Assembly (NCBI GenBank): GCA_963573315.1
Contig: OY752141.1
Coordinates: forward strand, 4,092,001-4,156,000
From: Entomortierella parvispora
Taxonomy: Eukaryota > Mortierellomycota > Mortierellomycetes > Mortierellales > Mortierellaceae
Length of the DNA stretch: 64,000 bases
Direction: 5' to 3'
The notes beneath the pieces are model-generated. The model did no database searches. It saw nothing but the letters and a program-made list of their open reading frames with translations, and had not been told where the DNA came from. Shown piece by piece: positions 1-10,269 of the stretch. Within the stretch, counting starts at the first letter, position 1; each line of letters begins with the position of its first letter. A program made the position numbers and the translations under genes.

Positions 1-882
1 ATCGTCCGAAGTGACCAGCTGCTGCTGTTGATGCTGTTGGCTCTTGAATGAGCCAGAGGCTCGCTTGCGCACAGGAGGATACTGATGTGCACTGGCCGGG
101 GGGTTCTGCTCTGGCTGATGGAGTTTTGTACTTATCCGAGGTATCGTGGACCGGTCAGGGGCGGAACCAAGCGACTTTTTCTTGAACCTGTTGGCTGTTG
201 AAGAGTCCTGCATGGAGGTAGCTGCACGGCCAGGGGAGGCGTTGGAATTTTGTGCAAAGGTAGTTGGCCCGACACGCTTCGATATTGAAGGGATGCCCTG
301 ACTTGCGCTTGCGGTGTAGTGGCCACTGTTGTTGTTGTTGTTGTTGCCGGCGTTGTTGTTGCTGTTGTTGTTGCTGCTGTTACTATGTCCGGGTGAGCTG
401 GCCAGGTGGACAGAGGCGGTTGTATTTTTATGACCACCAGTAGTGCCAGCGCGGCCATTAATTTTGTCGAGAGCTCGAGCACGCATGCTCTTGATTGTGT
501 CTGTGCTGTTGTCTGCCTCGTGAAGAGTTCCTTGAGAAGTAGCGAGAGAAAGGAAGAGCCCAGAAGACGAAGAGGCGCCAGCAGAAGGGGAGGTTGCAAA
601 GGAAGGAGAGGAGGCAGAGGCCTTTTGTTGTGAGGACGGGGAATGTGAGGGGACGAGGAGGGGCCGTGTGCGGTAGGGAAGAGACAGCGGCTCGGCCAGG
701 GTCAAGGGGCCATTGCTATTGTGGACGACAGCCTGGTCCAGGTCCTGGTGCTGGTAATCGTAGTGGTCGTCATAGTCGTCCTCTCCCTCGGAGACGGCCG
801 AGGAGTAGTCGTTCTCGGAGGTATGGGTCGAGGAGAGGTAACGCCAGTCGAGCTCGGACTCTTCCGTGGTCGCGCTTTCCAT
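1..882 (-). CDS. Ser/Asn-rich protein of unknown function, N-terminal part (runs off left edge)
   Basis: The frame opens with ATG at 882-880, has an in-frame TAA a few codons upstream, and stays open for 294 codons to base 1, so only the N-terminus is present. The first 55 residues are rich in Glu, Asp, Ser and Tyr (start MESATTEESELDW). A Ser-rich stretch follows, then Asn runs near residues 170-190, and a basic, Gln-containing segment before the edge. No catalytic domain, signal peptide or membrane segment is visible. The composition suggests the disordered N-terminus of a larger regulatory protein such as a kinase or scaffold, but this is inference. Open frames of similar size on other phases here are shadows of the repetitive codons. 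I do not recognise the family. Confidence 0.6.
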   Translation of the reverse strand, partial: MESATTEESELDWRYLSSTHTSENDYSSAVSEGEDDYDDHYDYQHQDLDQAVVHNSNGPLTLAEPLSLPYRTRPLLVPSHSPSSQQKASASSPSFATSPSAGASSSSGLFLSLATSQGTLHEADNSTDTIKSMRARALDKINGRAGTTGGHKNTTASVHLASSPGHSNSSNNNSNNNAGNNNNNNSGHYTASASQGIPSISKRVGPTTFAQNSNASPGRAATSMQDSSTANRFKKKSLGSAPDRSTIPRISTKLHQPEQNPPASAHQYPPVRKRASGSFKSQQHQQQQLVTSDD

Positions 883-1774
883 CTCAAAGGCAGTTGGCGT
901 TGTTTAGCGCGTAATGAGAAGGAGGATGTCAAGAGGCTGATGGTCCGCCTGGAAGGGGAGAGAGGGAGAGCAAAAGAGAAAAAGAGAGCGAAGGAGAGGG
1001 TGTTTTGCCATTGCGGGTCAGTGTTTGAGATTAATACAGGGAATATTGCTGCAGGTCTGCAGACAACGGGTCAAACATGCAGGCAACAGGTCCAACATGC
1101 AGACAATCAATGCAGACAGCATGGGAACAGGCAATCACCCATGGACCCGAGTGGAGGACATGGACAGAGTTGAGACGACAGATACGGACATGCAGTCATG
1201 CAGACATGCAGGCAGGAGGAAGAAGAAGAGAAAGAGGATGAGCATGGGCATGGATGGATGCTATAATTACGCTACCTTGCCGAGAGTGGGTCGCCAGGGT
1301 GGGAGTCGATCGCTGAGGCTGAGTCGAGTGTCCAAGTGAAGAGGAGAAGGAGAGGAAGAGAGAGGGAGAGAGAAAGAAAAGAGAGGGAGCGCAAGAGAGC
1401 AAGGAAAGAGCAGCTGAAGCACACACAGGCACACACTCACACCCATTCACACACACTTCACACTCCACACACATCCACACACTCGCCGTGTGTCGTCGTC
1501 GTCTGTCGCCTCTCTTGAGTCGCTCTTCTCTTTTCACCTTCCTGCGAATCACCACCACCGCCTTTTCCTTTTGTCCTCTCTCTCTTCTCCCTATTCTCCC
1601 TTCGTTTCCTTATTCCTCCTCCCCCTCGTCGCCCCTCCTCCCTCCTCTCCTCTCTACCTTCCTCCTTCTCCTCCTCACTGACCCTTCCCTTTGCCTTTGC
1701 TACATTCCGTCCTCCACTCAACACCCTCGTCGCATTCCTGCACTGTCGCTGACCAAATCACTCTTCTCCACATA
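883..1774. other. Divergent intergenic region with CA-rich microsatellite
   Basis: This stretch separates two head-to-head genes and probably holds both promoters. It contains a purine-rich block around 1335-1400, a CA-type simple repeat at about 1418-1486, and a long CT-rich tract (about 1510-1690) just upstream of the ArfGAP start, typical of fungal leaders. No gene is supported. Confidence 0.5.
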
Positions 1775-4263
1775 ATGTCGGACCGGAAGCTGCCCATGGA
1801 CAAGAGCGAGCGCATCCTCAACGAGTTGCTCAAAATTCCCGTCAACACCATCTGCTGCGATTGCGGTGCTGCCAGTGAGTGCCGATGCCATGACTTGCCA
1901 CAAACAACAGCCTCATTGTCCCCCTTCCTTTTCCCGCCAACCGAGGTTGTAACCGTAGACTCGCATATTGCTCCAACGTGGAACTGACCAAATGCTATCC
2001 ACCTTACCCGTGATGTAGACCCAAAGTGGGCCTCATTCTCTCTCGGATGCTTCCTCTGCGTCCGATGCTGTAGTGTCCATCGAAAGATGGGCACCCATAT
2101 CTCCAAAGTCAAGTCTGTCTCACTCGATTCTTGGTCCCAAGAAGATATTGATGTATGATACATACGTCTGAAAAAAAAACTAGATGATGTTCGTGTATCG
2201 ATGTACTGACAACACCTCCCCCTTACCCAATAACAGACCATGAAGAACTGGGGCAACGGCAAGGTCAATGCCATGTACATGCCTCATCCAGAGAAACACC
2301 CACCGCCTACTAGCATGGAGGGCAGCGCGATGGAGCAGTATATCCGCTCAAAGTATGAAAGAAAGCAGTTCATGGAAGGCGGAGGAGGTGGAGGCGGGAA
2401 TTCATACCAGGTAAAGACAGTATCTGAACCGCAGTGGGGCATTGTACATGATGACACGTCGCAAGTAAAAGGGGACAACCTGGACTGGATCTGGCCTTCC
2501 GTGCAAGCCAAGGAAAAAAAGCCAAGGCTCTCTCTCCCTCTCATTTTCCACGGGTGTCACCACTCACCACGTCCCACTCAGCCACGACACGACTTTTTTT
2601 TTTTTCTTCATTTCGACTTTTGTTTGATTGTGGAGCATGTGTGCCCGCCCTTGTACTCACAGGTTGTTTGCCCTGGCCGTTCATCCACAGGCTTCTTCTA
2701 GGTCTGCTTATGGAAATACTTTCTCGGGAGGAAATGGTAACAGCCGAAGCAACAACGACATTATCACCACTCAAGGCTATACAACCCAGATGAAAGCACT
2801 GCGCGCCATGGGATTCACAGACAACGCCAAGAACTTGCAGGTTCTGCAGTCGACCGATGGCGATGTTCCCAATGCCATCGAAATTCTGTGTCGTATTGGC
2901 CAAGGACCAGTCACGGCCTCTATTCCTTCTCGATCTGCCACCAACAACTCTAGAACACCTGCTCGTGGCTCCTCCAACAGTAACAATACCAACCCGAGCA
3001 CGGATCCCAAGGAAAAAATTCTCTGGAATATGGGATTCCATGACTCTGCACTCAACAAGGAAGCCTTGCGTCGTGCAGGTGGTAACCCCGAAGTGGCTGC
3101 TGGAATTTTGATTGATGACAAGGACAAGCTCGCCAAAGCTGTCAGGGACAAGGCCTCGGGCTCACCACCGGCGCTCCCCAAAAGACTTGATCCACCAAGC
3201 AACAACAGGAACAATAACAACAACAAGAATAATCAGTCTGATAACCTGTTGCTGGACCTGTCTACGCCTGACGATAATCAGCAACAACTACAACAACATC
3301 AGCAACAGCTTTTGTTCCAGCAACAGCAAATGCAAATGCAGGGCGCTTTTGGAAACAATAATAATAACCAGCAGTTTGGAAACTCTGATCAGTTTGGTAT
3401 GGACCACGGCTTATTGACTTGATTCAGGAAGCAGTATATTTTGGAGAACTTTGTTAAACTGACATTATTGGTGATCATTAGGCCAGAACCACAGCCAACT
3501 TCAGTCAATTTTGGACAAGAACGCCAGTATCCTTGCACTGTATAATAACGAAAACCAGGGAATGAACAACGCCTTTGGTTTGCAACAACCACAACAACAG
3601 CAAATGGGAGGCAGCAATATGGGCGACATGAACTCTTGGGCCATGAACAGCGGTGCCAACAACAATAACAATATGGCTATGAACTCTGCGTTCGGATTGC
3701 AGCAGTCGAGTATGGCAACCGGGAACAACAATATGTTTGGCAACAATAACAACAACGGCATGATGGGCATGAGCAACGGAATGGGTACCATGGGAGGTAT
3801 GGGCGCCATGGGAGGCATGGGCAACAATGCTCAGACCAATCCCTTTGGTGGTCTCTCGGCCGTCTCGCAGCAGTCTTCCGGTAACTTTTCGACCCCCTCC
3901 TCCATGGGCTTTAACAACGCCTTTGGTGTCAGCAATAACAACGGCAACAACAACCAATTTTCGGGACTTGGTACCATGGGAGCTGGATCCCCTATGACTA
4001 CCAACCAAAACCTTTTTGGTACGAACAATAACAACATGTTTGCCACTGGGACAAATGGGATGGGTGGAGCTGGCATGGGCGCAATGGGCAACAACAATAA
4101 CGCTGGCATGAACGGAATGAACAGTTTTGGCGCAAACAACAATAACAACAACTTCAACTCGGCCTTTGGCATGAACCCTAACCAAGGCAACAATATGAAC
4201 AATGGCAACCAGCACAACCCTTGGGGCAACAACAACAATAACAACCAGGGTAGCTTTTTCTAG
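1775..4263 (+). CDS. ArfGAP protein with two UBA-like segments and Asn/Gln/Met-rich tail
   Basis: Five exons: 1775-1874, 2019-2152, 2237-2410, 2691-3396 and 3482-4263, giving 631 codons plus stop. Exons 1-3 encode an ArfGAP domain. The zinc-finger cysteines are C27, C30, C47 and C50 (16 residues between the pairs), followed by the expected arginine finger at R55 in VHRKMG. Such domains stimulate GTP hydrolysis on Arf-family GTPases during coat assembly and vesicle formation. Exon 4 contains two segments resembling UBA domains (MKALRAMGF... and KILWNMGF...), which would bind ubiquitin. The last 300 residues are Asn, Gln, Met and Gly rich, with NPF and AFG motifs. The order ArfGAP-UBA-Q/N-rich recalls yeast Gts1; orthology is inferred. 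The exon 4/5 junction was set because it restores the frame through GQNHSQLQS. Confidence 0.88.
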
Positions 4264-4301
4264 TGGACATCCTTCCAAGGCATGTCTTGGTTTCCACATG
4301 A

Positions 4302-4307
4302 AATAAA
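4302..4307 (+). terminator. Probable poly(A) signal of the ArfGAP gene
   Basis: AATAAA lies about 40 nt after the ArfGAP stop codon. The convergent NIT2-like gene ends only 25 bp further on, so the two 3' UTRs must overlap. Confidence 0.6.
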
Positions 4308-4331
4308 GTATCTAAAATAACTTGTCAGTTG

Positions 4332-5586
4332 CTACACCTCAACTTTTGGAAAGATATCGTAGCGCCGATGGTTCAGGACGGGCATCTCGGCTCGGATCCG
4401 TTCTAGGGAGGAAAGATCTACAGAGGCGATGGCGATACCTTCTTCTTGACCGTTCAACTCTGCGACGATTTTGCCCCAAGGGTCGACAATCTTGACACAT
4501 AGATAGGAAGAGAGGATAAAACTGCCAATCAGTATTGCAACAGATCACATGCCCCCCTTCCCACACACACACACAAAACATGTTGCTTCAGAATGATACC
4601 ATGGCATTGCCGTAACTTGACCGCTTTTCTGAATGTTGCCCGACTTGTGCTGCAGCGACCACATACGACTGTGTCTCGATGGCCCTACTTCGCAAGAGTA
4701 CCTCTATTTTCGAACCCAGAGTAGATAATCTGTTAGCCCTTTTTTCTCCTCTCGCACACACTCCCCTTCCTTTTTGTTTCCATTTTGTCCATGTAGAGAT
4801 TACCCCAATGAGCCTCTCCAGTCTTGATCGTGAATGCAGACGGATAGGTCAAGATCTCTGCCCCTCTCTGTCTTAAGGCGAGAGCCATTTCTGGGAACCT
4901 CAAATCATAGCAGATTCCTAACCCAATCTTCCCAACAGGAGTCTGGACCAGGTTGGCGAGCTTGTCTCCAGCGACCGTGTTTCGACTCTCCATCAATTGA
5001 GGTCCGTTTTGAATGTCGACATCAAAGAGGTGTATCTTGCGATAATGTTCGACAACAGATCCTTGGTCATTGATGAGAACGTGGGTATTGTAAAGTCGTC
5101 CTGGCGAAGAACTCTGTTCAAGTTGTCCCAAAAAAATAGAAATCAATGGTCAGTTCGTGCAAGAGTTTGGGGAAGCCACAAGGAATTACCTCCCGCCCCC
5201 CTTTTTCCTCTTGCTCCTCTCTTTTCACTACCTTTTCATGGATTCCAACTGAGCACCAAATGCCATGCTTTCGTGCAGCCGAACAGATTCCTTCCAGAAA
5301 GGGGCCTGCAGGTTCCAGTCCATGAGAGAGCGTCAGGGCCTCATCGGCCGGGTTTCCAATAAAATCGGATGCTTCAGGGAAGAAAACGACCTACGTGAAC
5401 AAGTCAGTCAATTGAAACTTCTCTGTACACAAAATTGAATCAGACAGTTACAGGTCGCTTGTTGCTTTCTTTCACCTTTGCTGCCTGTTGAGAAGCGGTC
5501 GCGATGAGACCGACACACTTGGCGAGGTTGGTGGCGACTGACTGTCCGCCACAGAATTGAGCAACGGCGATCTTCAGGGGCTGCAT
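4332..5586 (-). CDS. NIT2: Carbon-nitrogen hydrolase, NIT2 type (deaminated glutathione/omega-amidase family)
   Basis: Five exons read on the minus strand: 5586-5476, 5390-5232, 5113-4804, 4703-4600 and 4490-4332, giving 280 residues, the normal family length. The nitrilase-fold catalytic triad is complete: E43 in VVFFPEA, K116 in HYRKIHLF and C158 in [11 protein letters not shown]. The block [14 protein letters not shown] is also typical. Family members hydrolyse amide bonds. NIT1/NIT2-type enzymes act on deaminated glutathione or on alpha-ketoglutaramate and alpha-ketosuccinamate in cytosol and mitochondria; which substrate applies here cannot be read from sequence. The start ATG sits directly downstream of a GTCT microsatellite that lies in the 5' UTR. 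The 3' end is convergent with the ArfGAP gene, 68 bp between stops. The exon 4/5 junction ends in a slightly weak AAG acceptor. Confidence 0.9.
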
Positions 5587-5592
5587 CTTTTT

Positions 5593-5646
5593 GTCCGTCT
5601 GTCTGTCTGTCTGTTTGTCTGTCTGCCTGTATGTCTGTCTGACTGT
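5593..5646. repeat. GTCT tetranucleotide microsatellite
   Basis: Imperfect GTCT/TCTG repeats lie immediately upstream of the NIT2-like start codon, in its probable 5' leader. Confidence 0.8.
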
Positions 5647-5832
5647 CAAGATGAATGGAGTAATGAACGGGTCGGTTAATGAGAAGCGAGAACAAATGAA
5701 TGATGCGCGGCCTGCAGAGGTCAAAAAAGGCAACTGAAAATCGGCTCTCTTCAGCAGGGTTTCGCCCACCCGTGTGACACGAAATCGCCATGGATCGATT
5801 GAAGATGGGCCCCTGGTCCTTTATTTGTATGT

Positions 5833-7566
5833 CTACCACCAGTCATAACCAATCCACCAGTTATCACTAATCGACCCCTCTATCTCAAACACCTCGGGTT
5901 CCATACCTTCGGTCATAGGTATTTCGAGGCCCCGACTTGTCCAAAACTTGTCTTTGTACTCCTTTCTGTAATAGGGCCAATGCTCCTTGATCCATTCTTG
6001 TTCCCAAGCGTCGCCCTTATGGGTAATCATCCTGTCTGCTCGGAGCCGTCTCATCTGCTTCAGGTCCTTCAATAAATCCAAGCCATCCTCTAAAGACAAT
6101 GATAGGCACTCGTACTGTCGATCTTGCTGGAAATCAAAGTTTTGGTAATATTCTCCTTCAGCCTCCTCTTCCTCCCAAAAGAGGTCATGGTTCCAACTGT
6201 CGATATAAAGATTAGATAATCCCAATGTGATCTCACGAAGCTTCGTGAGTCGCCTGAATTGAGCCAGTACCTTTCTCTGGATGGCTCGACTCTCCTGGGG
6301 TGTGTATCGCCTTGGATCATTCAATATTCCTTCAAGAGGGCGACTGTTCGTTCGAACGCGAATGTCAGGTCTAGGGATCCCGCCAATCCTGCACTTGAAA
6401 GTTTCCAGATCGAGGCACGCCCAGTCTTCCGAAGATTCGACAATATCACTGGCCATGAGCACAACATTGTGGTCCTTGGAAAAATATCGAGAAACGAGGT
6501 CCAATCGCTTCAGACATGGCGCCGAGCACAGGAGCTTTTGGATGAAAGCACTTGGCAAGTCCGAGCACATTGGGATTCGCAGGTTCTCTAACGTAGAACA
6601 GTGCTCCAAGATGACGGCGGCAGACAATGGACCGGGGTTCACTGCAAGAGTCTTCCAGCCTTTTGAACCCATAGAGAGGATCTTGGTCAGGTTCGCGTCA
6701 TCGAGAAACGTTGATCTGTACATATCGTCATCCACTGCGTCCAACTCTTCCAAGACCGGGCACCTTTCCAACAGGCTTATGACCAGATTGAAATACAGGT
6801 CTGTGGATGGACCCCGGATACGCAGAGCTTTCAAAGCACTGAAAGTCCGCAGGATAGGAGAAACAAACGACTGTCCATCAGCGGTGACGCGGGGATACTC
6901 TACAGTTAATCTCTCTAAAGTTGAGGGCAATGCAGCAAACAAACGGGACAGGTCTTGGCTTTCTGCTCGGAACGAAGAAAGGCTGAGCGACAACGTTTGC
7001 AAGTGTTTGCTTCGTTCGAGGATTTGGAGGAGTGGTCTTGGGGACTGCAAGGCGCAAGCATTAGGGTGGAGAAACTTTCCTCTAATAATACAAGGATCGA
7101 CCGCAAAGTCGATACTCAATTCCTCCAGGCAAAGATCCACTACTTGTTTGTCGCCGTAGTCATGGTTTGTTGTTGACATCCGCTCGTAGAACAGTTCATG
7201 GAGGCTGGAGTAGGCCAGTTTCAAGACTCGGATTCTGTGGATCTGTCGGATGAACAGGGCCCCTGATTCCTCTGGCATCCGCGTAATGTCGTCTGATACG
7301 TTGAGGTGGTCTGGGATCTTGTTGGCGTTCGTGGCTTTGAAGTCGCGGAGAGATAGGAGGCTGTCGAACATAGACGGATTAAAGCTTTGAAGCTCAGTTC
7401 CCCACCAGCAGTGCAATGTGTGCCAAATGTTGTCCATGAACAGGTCATGCCACGTCTTGCAAACGCGGACGCAGACCGTGAGGTCGCGAAAGGAAAGACA
7501 GGCAATGATTAACCTTTGTAGCTCGGTTGGGAGATTGAGAATAGTAGGAGTCATTCTGTTCTCCAT
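5833..7566 (-). CDS. F-box protein with leucine-rich-like repeats
   Basis: This is a single uninterrupted 577-residue frame. Residues about 9-50 form an F-box (LPTELQRLIIACLSFRDLTV, then CVRVCKTWHDLF). The rest shows irregular leucine-rich segments (LQTLSLSLSSF, LERLTVEYPRV, LKRLDLVSRYF) and acidic C-terminal stretches. F-box proteins bind Skp1 and select substrates for SCF ubiquitin ligases; the substrate here is unknown. Large lineage-specific F-box families are typical of Mortierella-like fungi. A 434-bp block in the middle of this gene is almost identical to the damaged paralogue downstream, while the rest of the two proteins has diverged strongly. The absence of introns contrasts with its multi-exon neighbours. 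The start is the first Met before the F-box. Confidence 0.85.
   Translation of the reverse strand: MENRMTPTILNLPTELQRLIIACLSFRDLTVCVRVCKTWHDLFMDNIWHTLHCWWGTELQSFNPSMFDSLLSLRDFKATNANKIPDHLNVSDDITRMPEESGALFIRQIHRIRVLKLAYSSLHELFYERMSTTNHDYGDKQVVDLCLEELSIDFAVDPCIIRGKFLHPNACALQSPRPLLQILERSKHLQTLSLSLSSFRAESQDLSRLFAALPSTLERLTVEYPRVTADGQSFVSPILRTFSALKALRIRGPSTDLYFNLVISLLERCPVLEELDAVDDDMYRSTFLDDANLTKILSMGSKGWKTLAVNPGPLSAAVILEHCSTLENLRIPMCSDLPSAFIQKLLCSAPCLKRLDLVSRYFSKDHNVVLMASDIVESSEDWACLDLETFKCRIGGIPRPDIRVRTNSRPLEGILNDPRRYTPQESRAIQRKVLAQFRRLTKLREITLGLSNLYIDSWNHDLFWEEEEAEGEYYQNFDFQQDRQYECLSLSLEDGLDLLKDLKQMRRLRADRMITHKGDAWEQEWIKEHWPYYRKEYKDKFWTSRGLEIPMTEGMEPEVFEIEGSISDNWWIGYDWW
6247..6680. repeat. Copy 1 of near-identical 434-bp direct repeat inside F-box genes
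   Basis: Aligned by eye to 7913-8346 without gaps (constant offset 1666). I count four mismatches, two of them at the left edge. It encodes the segment from SMGSKGWKTLAVNPG to the RKVLAQF region of the F-box protein. Similarity drops sharply on both sides. Confidence 0.9.
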
Positions 7567-7753
7567 GGTGACGGGTGAAGAATGTAAGGGTGAGATGAGG
7601 AAACAGATGGGATGAGTGAGAAGGAATGAAGGAATGATGTGAGGAATTGAGGACTGAGATCACGAGATTCAGAGAGCCCGACTGGTGGCGGCTGTCCTTT
7701 TGCCACCGTTTCTTTGTGCGACCAATGGATGGGTTAACAACTTTTGTCCCTGA

Positions 7754-9285
7754 TTAAAATGGCATCCTTTGGAGTCCCAGAACGCGCTTTCGGATCTCAA
7801 CCTTCATCCAATTATGGAAACAATCCGACCGCTCAATGGACAAGCAAGGCCAAAATCCTGTACAGGGGTTCACAGTTGGTTCTTTATTTATTTGTTTCTC
7901 ACTTTCTCTACCGAGTCGCCCAAATTGAGCCAGTACCTTTCTCTGGATGGCTCGACTCTCCTGGGGTGTGTATCGCCTTGGATCATTCAATATTCCCTCA
8001 AGAGGGCGACCGTTCGTTCGAACGCGAATGTCAGGTCTAGGGATCCCGCCAATCCTGCACTTGAAAGTTTCCAGATCGAGGCACGCCCAGTCTTCCGAAG
8101 ATTCGACAATATCACTGGCCATGAGCACAACATTGTGGTCCTTGGAAAAATATCGAGAAACGAGGTCCAATCGCTTCAGACATGGCGCCGAGCACAGGAG
8201 CTTTTGGATGAAAGCACTTGGCAAGTCCGAGCACATTGGGATTCGCAGGTTCTCTAACGTAGAACAGTGCTCCAAGATGACGGCGGCAGACAATGGACCG
8301 GGGTTCACTGCAAGAGTCTTCCAGCCTTTTGAACCCATAGAGAGGACCTTGGCCAGTTGTGAGTCGCTGATGAGATCCCTCTCATACCATTTTTCAAAGG
8401 CCATATCCAGCTCTTCCAAGACAGGGCACCTCCCCAACAGACCCATGATCAAATTGAAATGTCTGTTTGAGGATAGGTGATAGAGGCTCAGAACCTTTAA
8501 CGCACCAAGGGCCCGTGAAGTAGGAGGAACATCCTGCAACTCGTCAGTGTCACAGGGAGAAATAACTCCAAAGTCAGTCTCTCCAAACTTGAAGGTAACG
8601 CAGCCATCAGACGTGCCACATCTTCTCCTTGACCTCTGGATAGCAATAACTCAAGATTGATCGTCAATTTCTTCAGGTTTCTGCTTCGTTCGAGAATCTG
8701 GAAGGGTGGTCTGGAATCAACGACCTGCTCCTTTGACGTTTGTCCCGAGACATAATACTCAGATCCTAGAAGAAAACCGGGATCAGGCTGGAAATCGATG
8801 CAGAGCTCCTCCAAGCAGAGATCTGGCAATCCAGTCGATAGAGCGTGACCGTCGTCCATTGCTACCTTGTCGCTGTCCTTCTTGAAGGCCAGTGGCTCCT
8901 CATAGAACAGATCATGGTCACTGAGATATGAGAGTTCCAAGATTCGAATCTGATGAATCTGTCGCGTGAAGAGGACCACCGATGCTTCCCCCGACATTTG
9001 CATCGTAGAATTGTCTGACGCGCTGATGGTATAGCTATTGCTGTCTTCACCGTCGGAAATGTAGTTCGTGTGGGTGTTGGTAGCTTTGAAGTGACGGAAA
9101 GACGAGTGCCCGAAATCGGCCCCAAAGCAATCGAATGTGTGCCAGATGTCATTGATAAACCAGTTGTGCCAGGCCTTGCAGACGCGGACGCAGACCGTGA
9201 GGTCATGTTTGGTAAGACTGTCCACAATCATTGTTTGTAATTCTGGCGGTAAACTGAGCAGAGTGGGGGCCGCTTGAATGTCCAT
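7754..9285 (-). pseudogene. F-box paralogue broken by a frameshift and with a replaced C-terminus
   Basis: The 5' half (9285 down to about 8560) encodes an F-box (LPPELQTMIVDSLTKHDLTV, CVRVCKAWHNWF) and leucine-rich segments that align with the neighbouring intact F-box gene. Near 8560, just after SLERLT, homology moves to another frame, continuing as DFGVISP... and ALGALKVLSLYHLSS, so the first frame stops at about 8497. No intron with usable borders fits this 20-40 nt region. Downstream comes the block shared almost identically with the intact gene. Then the frame runs into unrelated sequence and stops at 7754, lacking the last 170 or so residues of the paralogue. A sequencing error could explain the frameshift but not the missing C-terminus. 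It may still yield a truncated protein. Confidence 0.7.
7913..8346. repeat. Copy 2 of near-identical 434-bp direct repeat inside F-box genes
   Basis: This is the partner of 6247-6680, in the same orientation and the same frame within the damaged F-box paralogue. Confidence 0.9.
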
Positions 9286-10131
9286 GGCGATGGGAGATGA
9301 ATGTGAGGTAGAATGAGAAAAGGAATGAAGGAATGACGCGAGGAATTTAGAAAAGAGATGTTAGGGGGAAAGAGGCTACCAGGGCAAAGGCATTCCTGTT
9401 GAGGGCTCAATTGCAGAGCTTATATCGAAAATCACCATTAGGCACGATGGAGAGGGAAGAATGGCACTGGTGTGTCAAATGCTTGTGCCCTTGGGTTGCC
9501 ACCAAGAAATGGTGGCAAAAGTAAACTACCGACACGAGAGCGACAGTGAAAACACGTTCGTGCGACCCACAACCACAGTTGTGCTCTGATAGCTCTTGAC
9601 TGGACTAGACGGACCTAACATCTCTGAATGTCAGCCTGCTCCTCCCCTGGTGCCAGACGACTGACCTCGTTCTCTCATCCTACTGTTCTCGTTTAATATC
9701 AGAAAAGGATTCAAAAAAAACCCCCTGGAGAAGTCGTGAAAGCTGAAGTCGTTGCTGAACCGTCTCTGCAAAGGATCAAAGTTTTTGAAGATATCTATGA
9801 GCAAGGACGCCTCAGGAGCTGGGGCTACAACATTGACGTGTGGAGGTGGTCTGTCCAAGAATTGCAACTCAATAAGAGACAACGCGAACGACACTCCTGA
9901 ATCCGTTATATCTTGTCGGTACGGATCAAACCGTCTTGGCCAGCCCATCCGGGTCACATCACCGCCCCATAGAGGAATGGTACATAATAGGAATGGTGAG
10001 GTTGAACTTTGTCGTGTCAATTGATCCTTGGAGATCCCCCATGGGTAGAATCGCACCTTGTTTTGTCATTGAGACGCGCTTTCAGATCTCAGTTTGTAAC
10101 CAGAACAACCCCACCAGAGAATGGACGCCCT
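9286..10131. other. Intergenic region upstream of the F-box paralogue, no supported gene
   Basis: It holds the likely promoter of the F-box paralogue. An open frame at 9631-10056 (-) has no recognisable domain and no splice partner. About 10045-10125 shows patchy similarity to 7780-7870, the sequence that replaces the C-terminus of the F-box paralogue. Confidence 0.4.
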
Positions 10132-10269
10132 CTAAACGACACTGTATATCGAGAAGAGGACAGGGGCAAGTGCAGCAAACACGGGGCTAAGAACCACCAA
10201 TGCTGCAGCGCCTACAGCGACAGCAATCACCGATCCACCGAAGATAATTCCGCCTGTTTTGTGGCTCAT
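10132..10269 (-). CDS. Small hydrophobic protein, 45 residues, function unknown
   Basis: ATG at 10269-10267, TAG at 10134-10132. The product starts MSHKTGGIIFGG and is then almost entirely Ala, Val, Leu, Gly and Ile, enough for one or two membrane passes, ending SIYSVV. A polyA/T run lies just upstream of the start. No family is recognised. The support is compositional only: a long hydrophobic run with no stop, and sequence just downstream of its stop that recurs in partly similar form at the end of the F-box paralogue, suggesting this unit has been copied. It is too short for standard gene calling and could be spurious. Confidence 0.35.
   Translation of the reverse strand: MSHKTGGIIFGGSVIAVAVGAAALVVLSPVFAALAPVLFSIYSVV

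Noticed and set aside
132-599. 155-codon minus-strand open frame at the left edge
   Set aside because: It lies in another phase of the partial Ser/Asn-rich gene, whose frame is longer and reaches the window edge.
9631-10056. 141-codon minus-strand open frame
   Set aside because: No domain, no hydrophobic pattern, no splice partner; likely chance in intergenic DNA.
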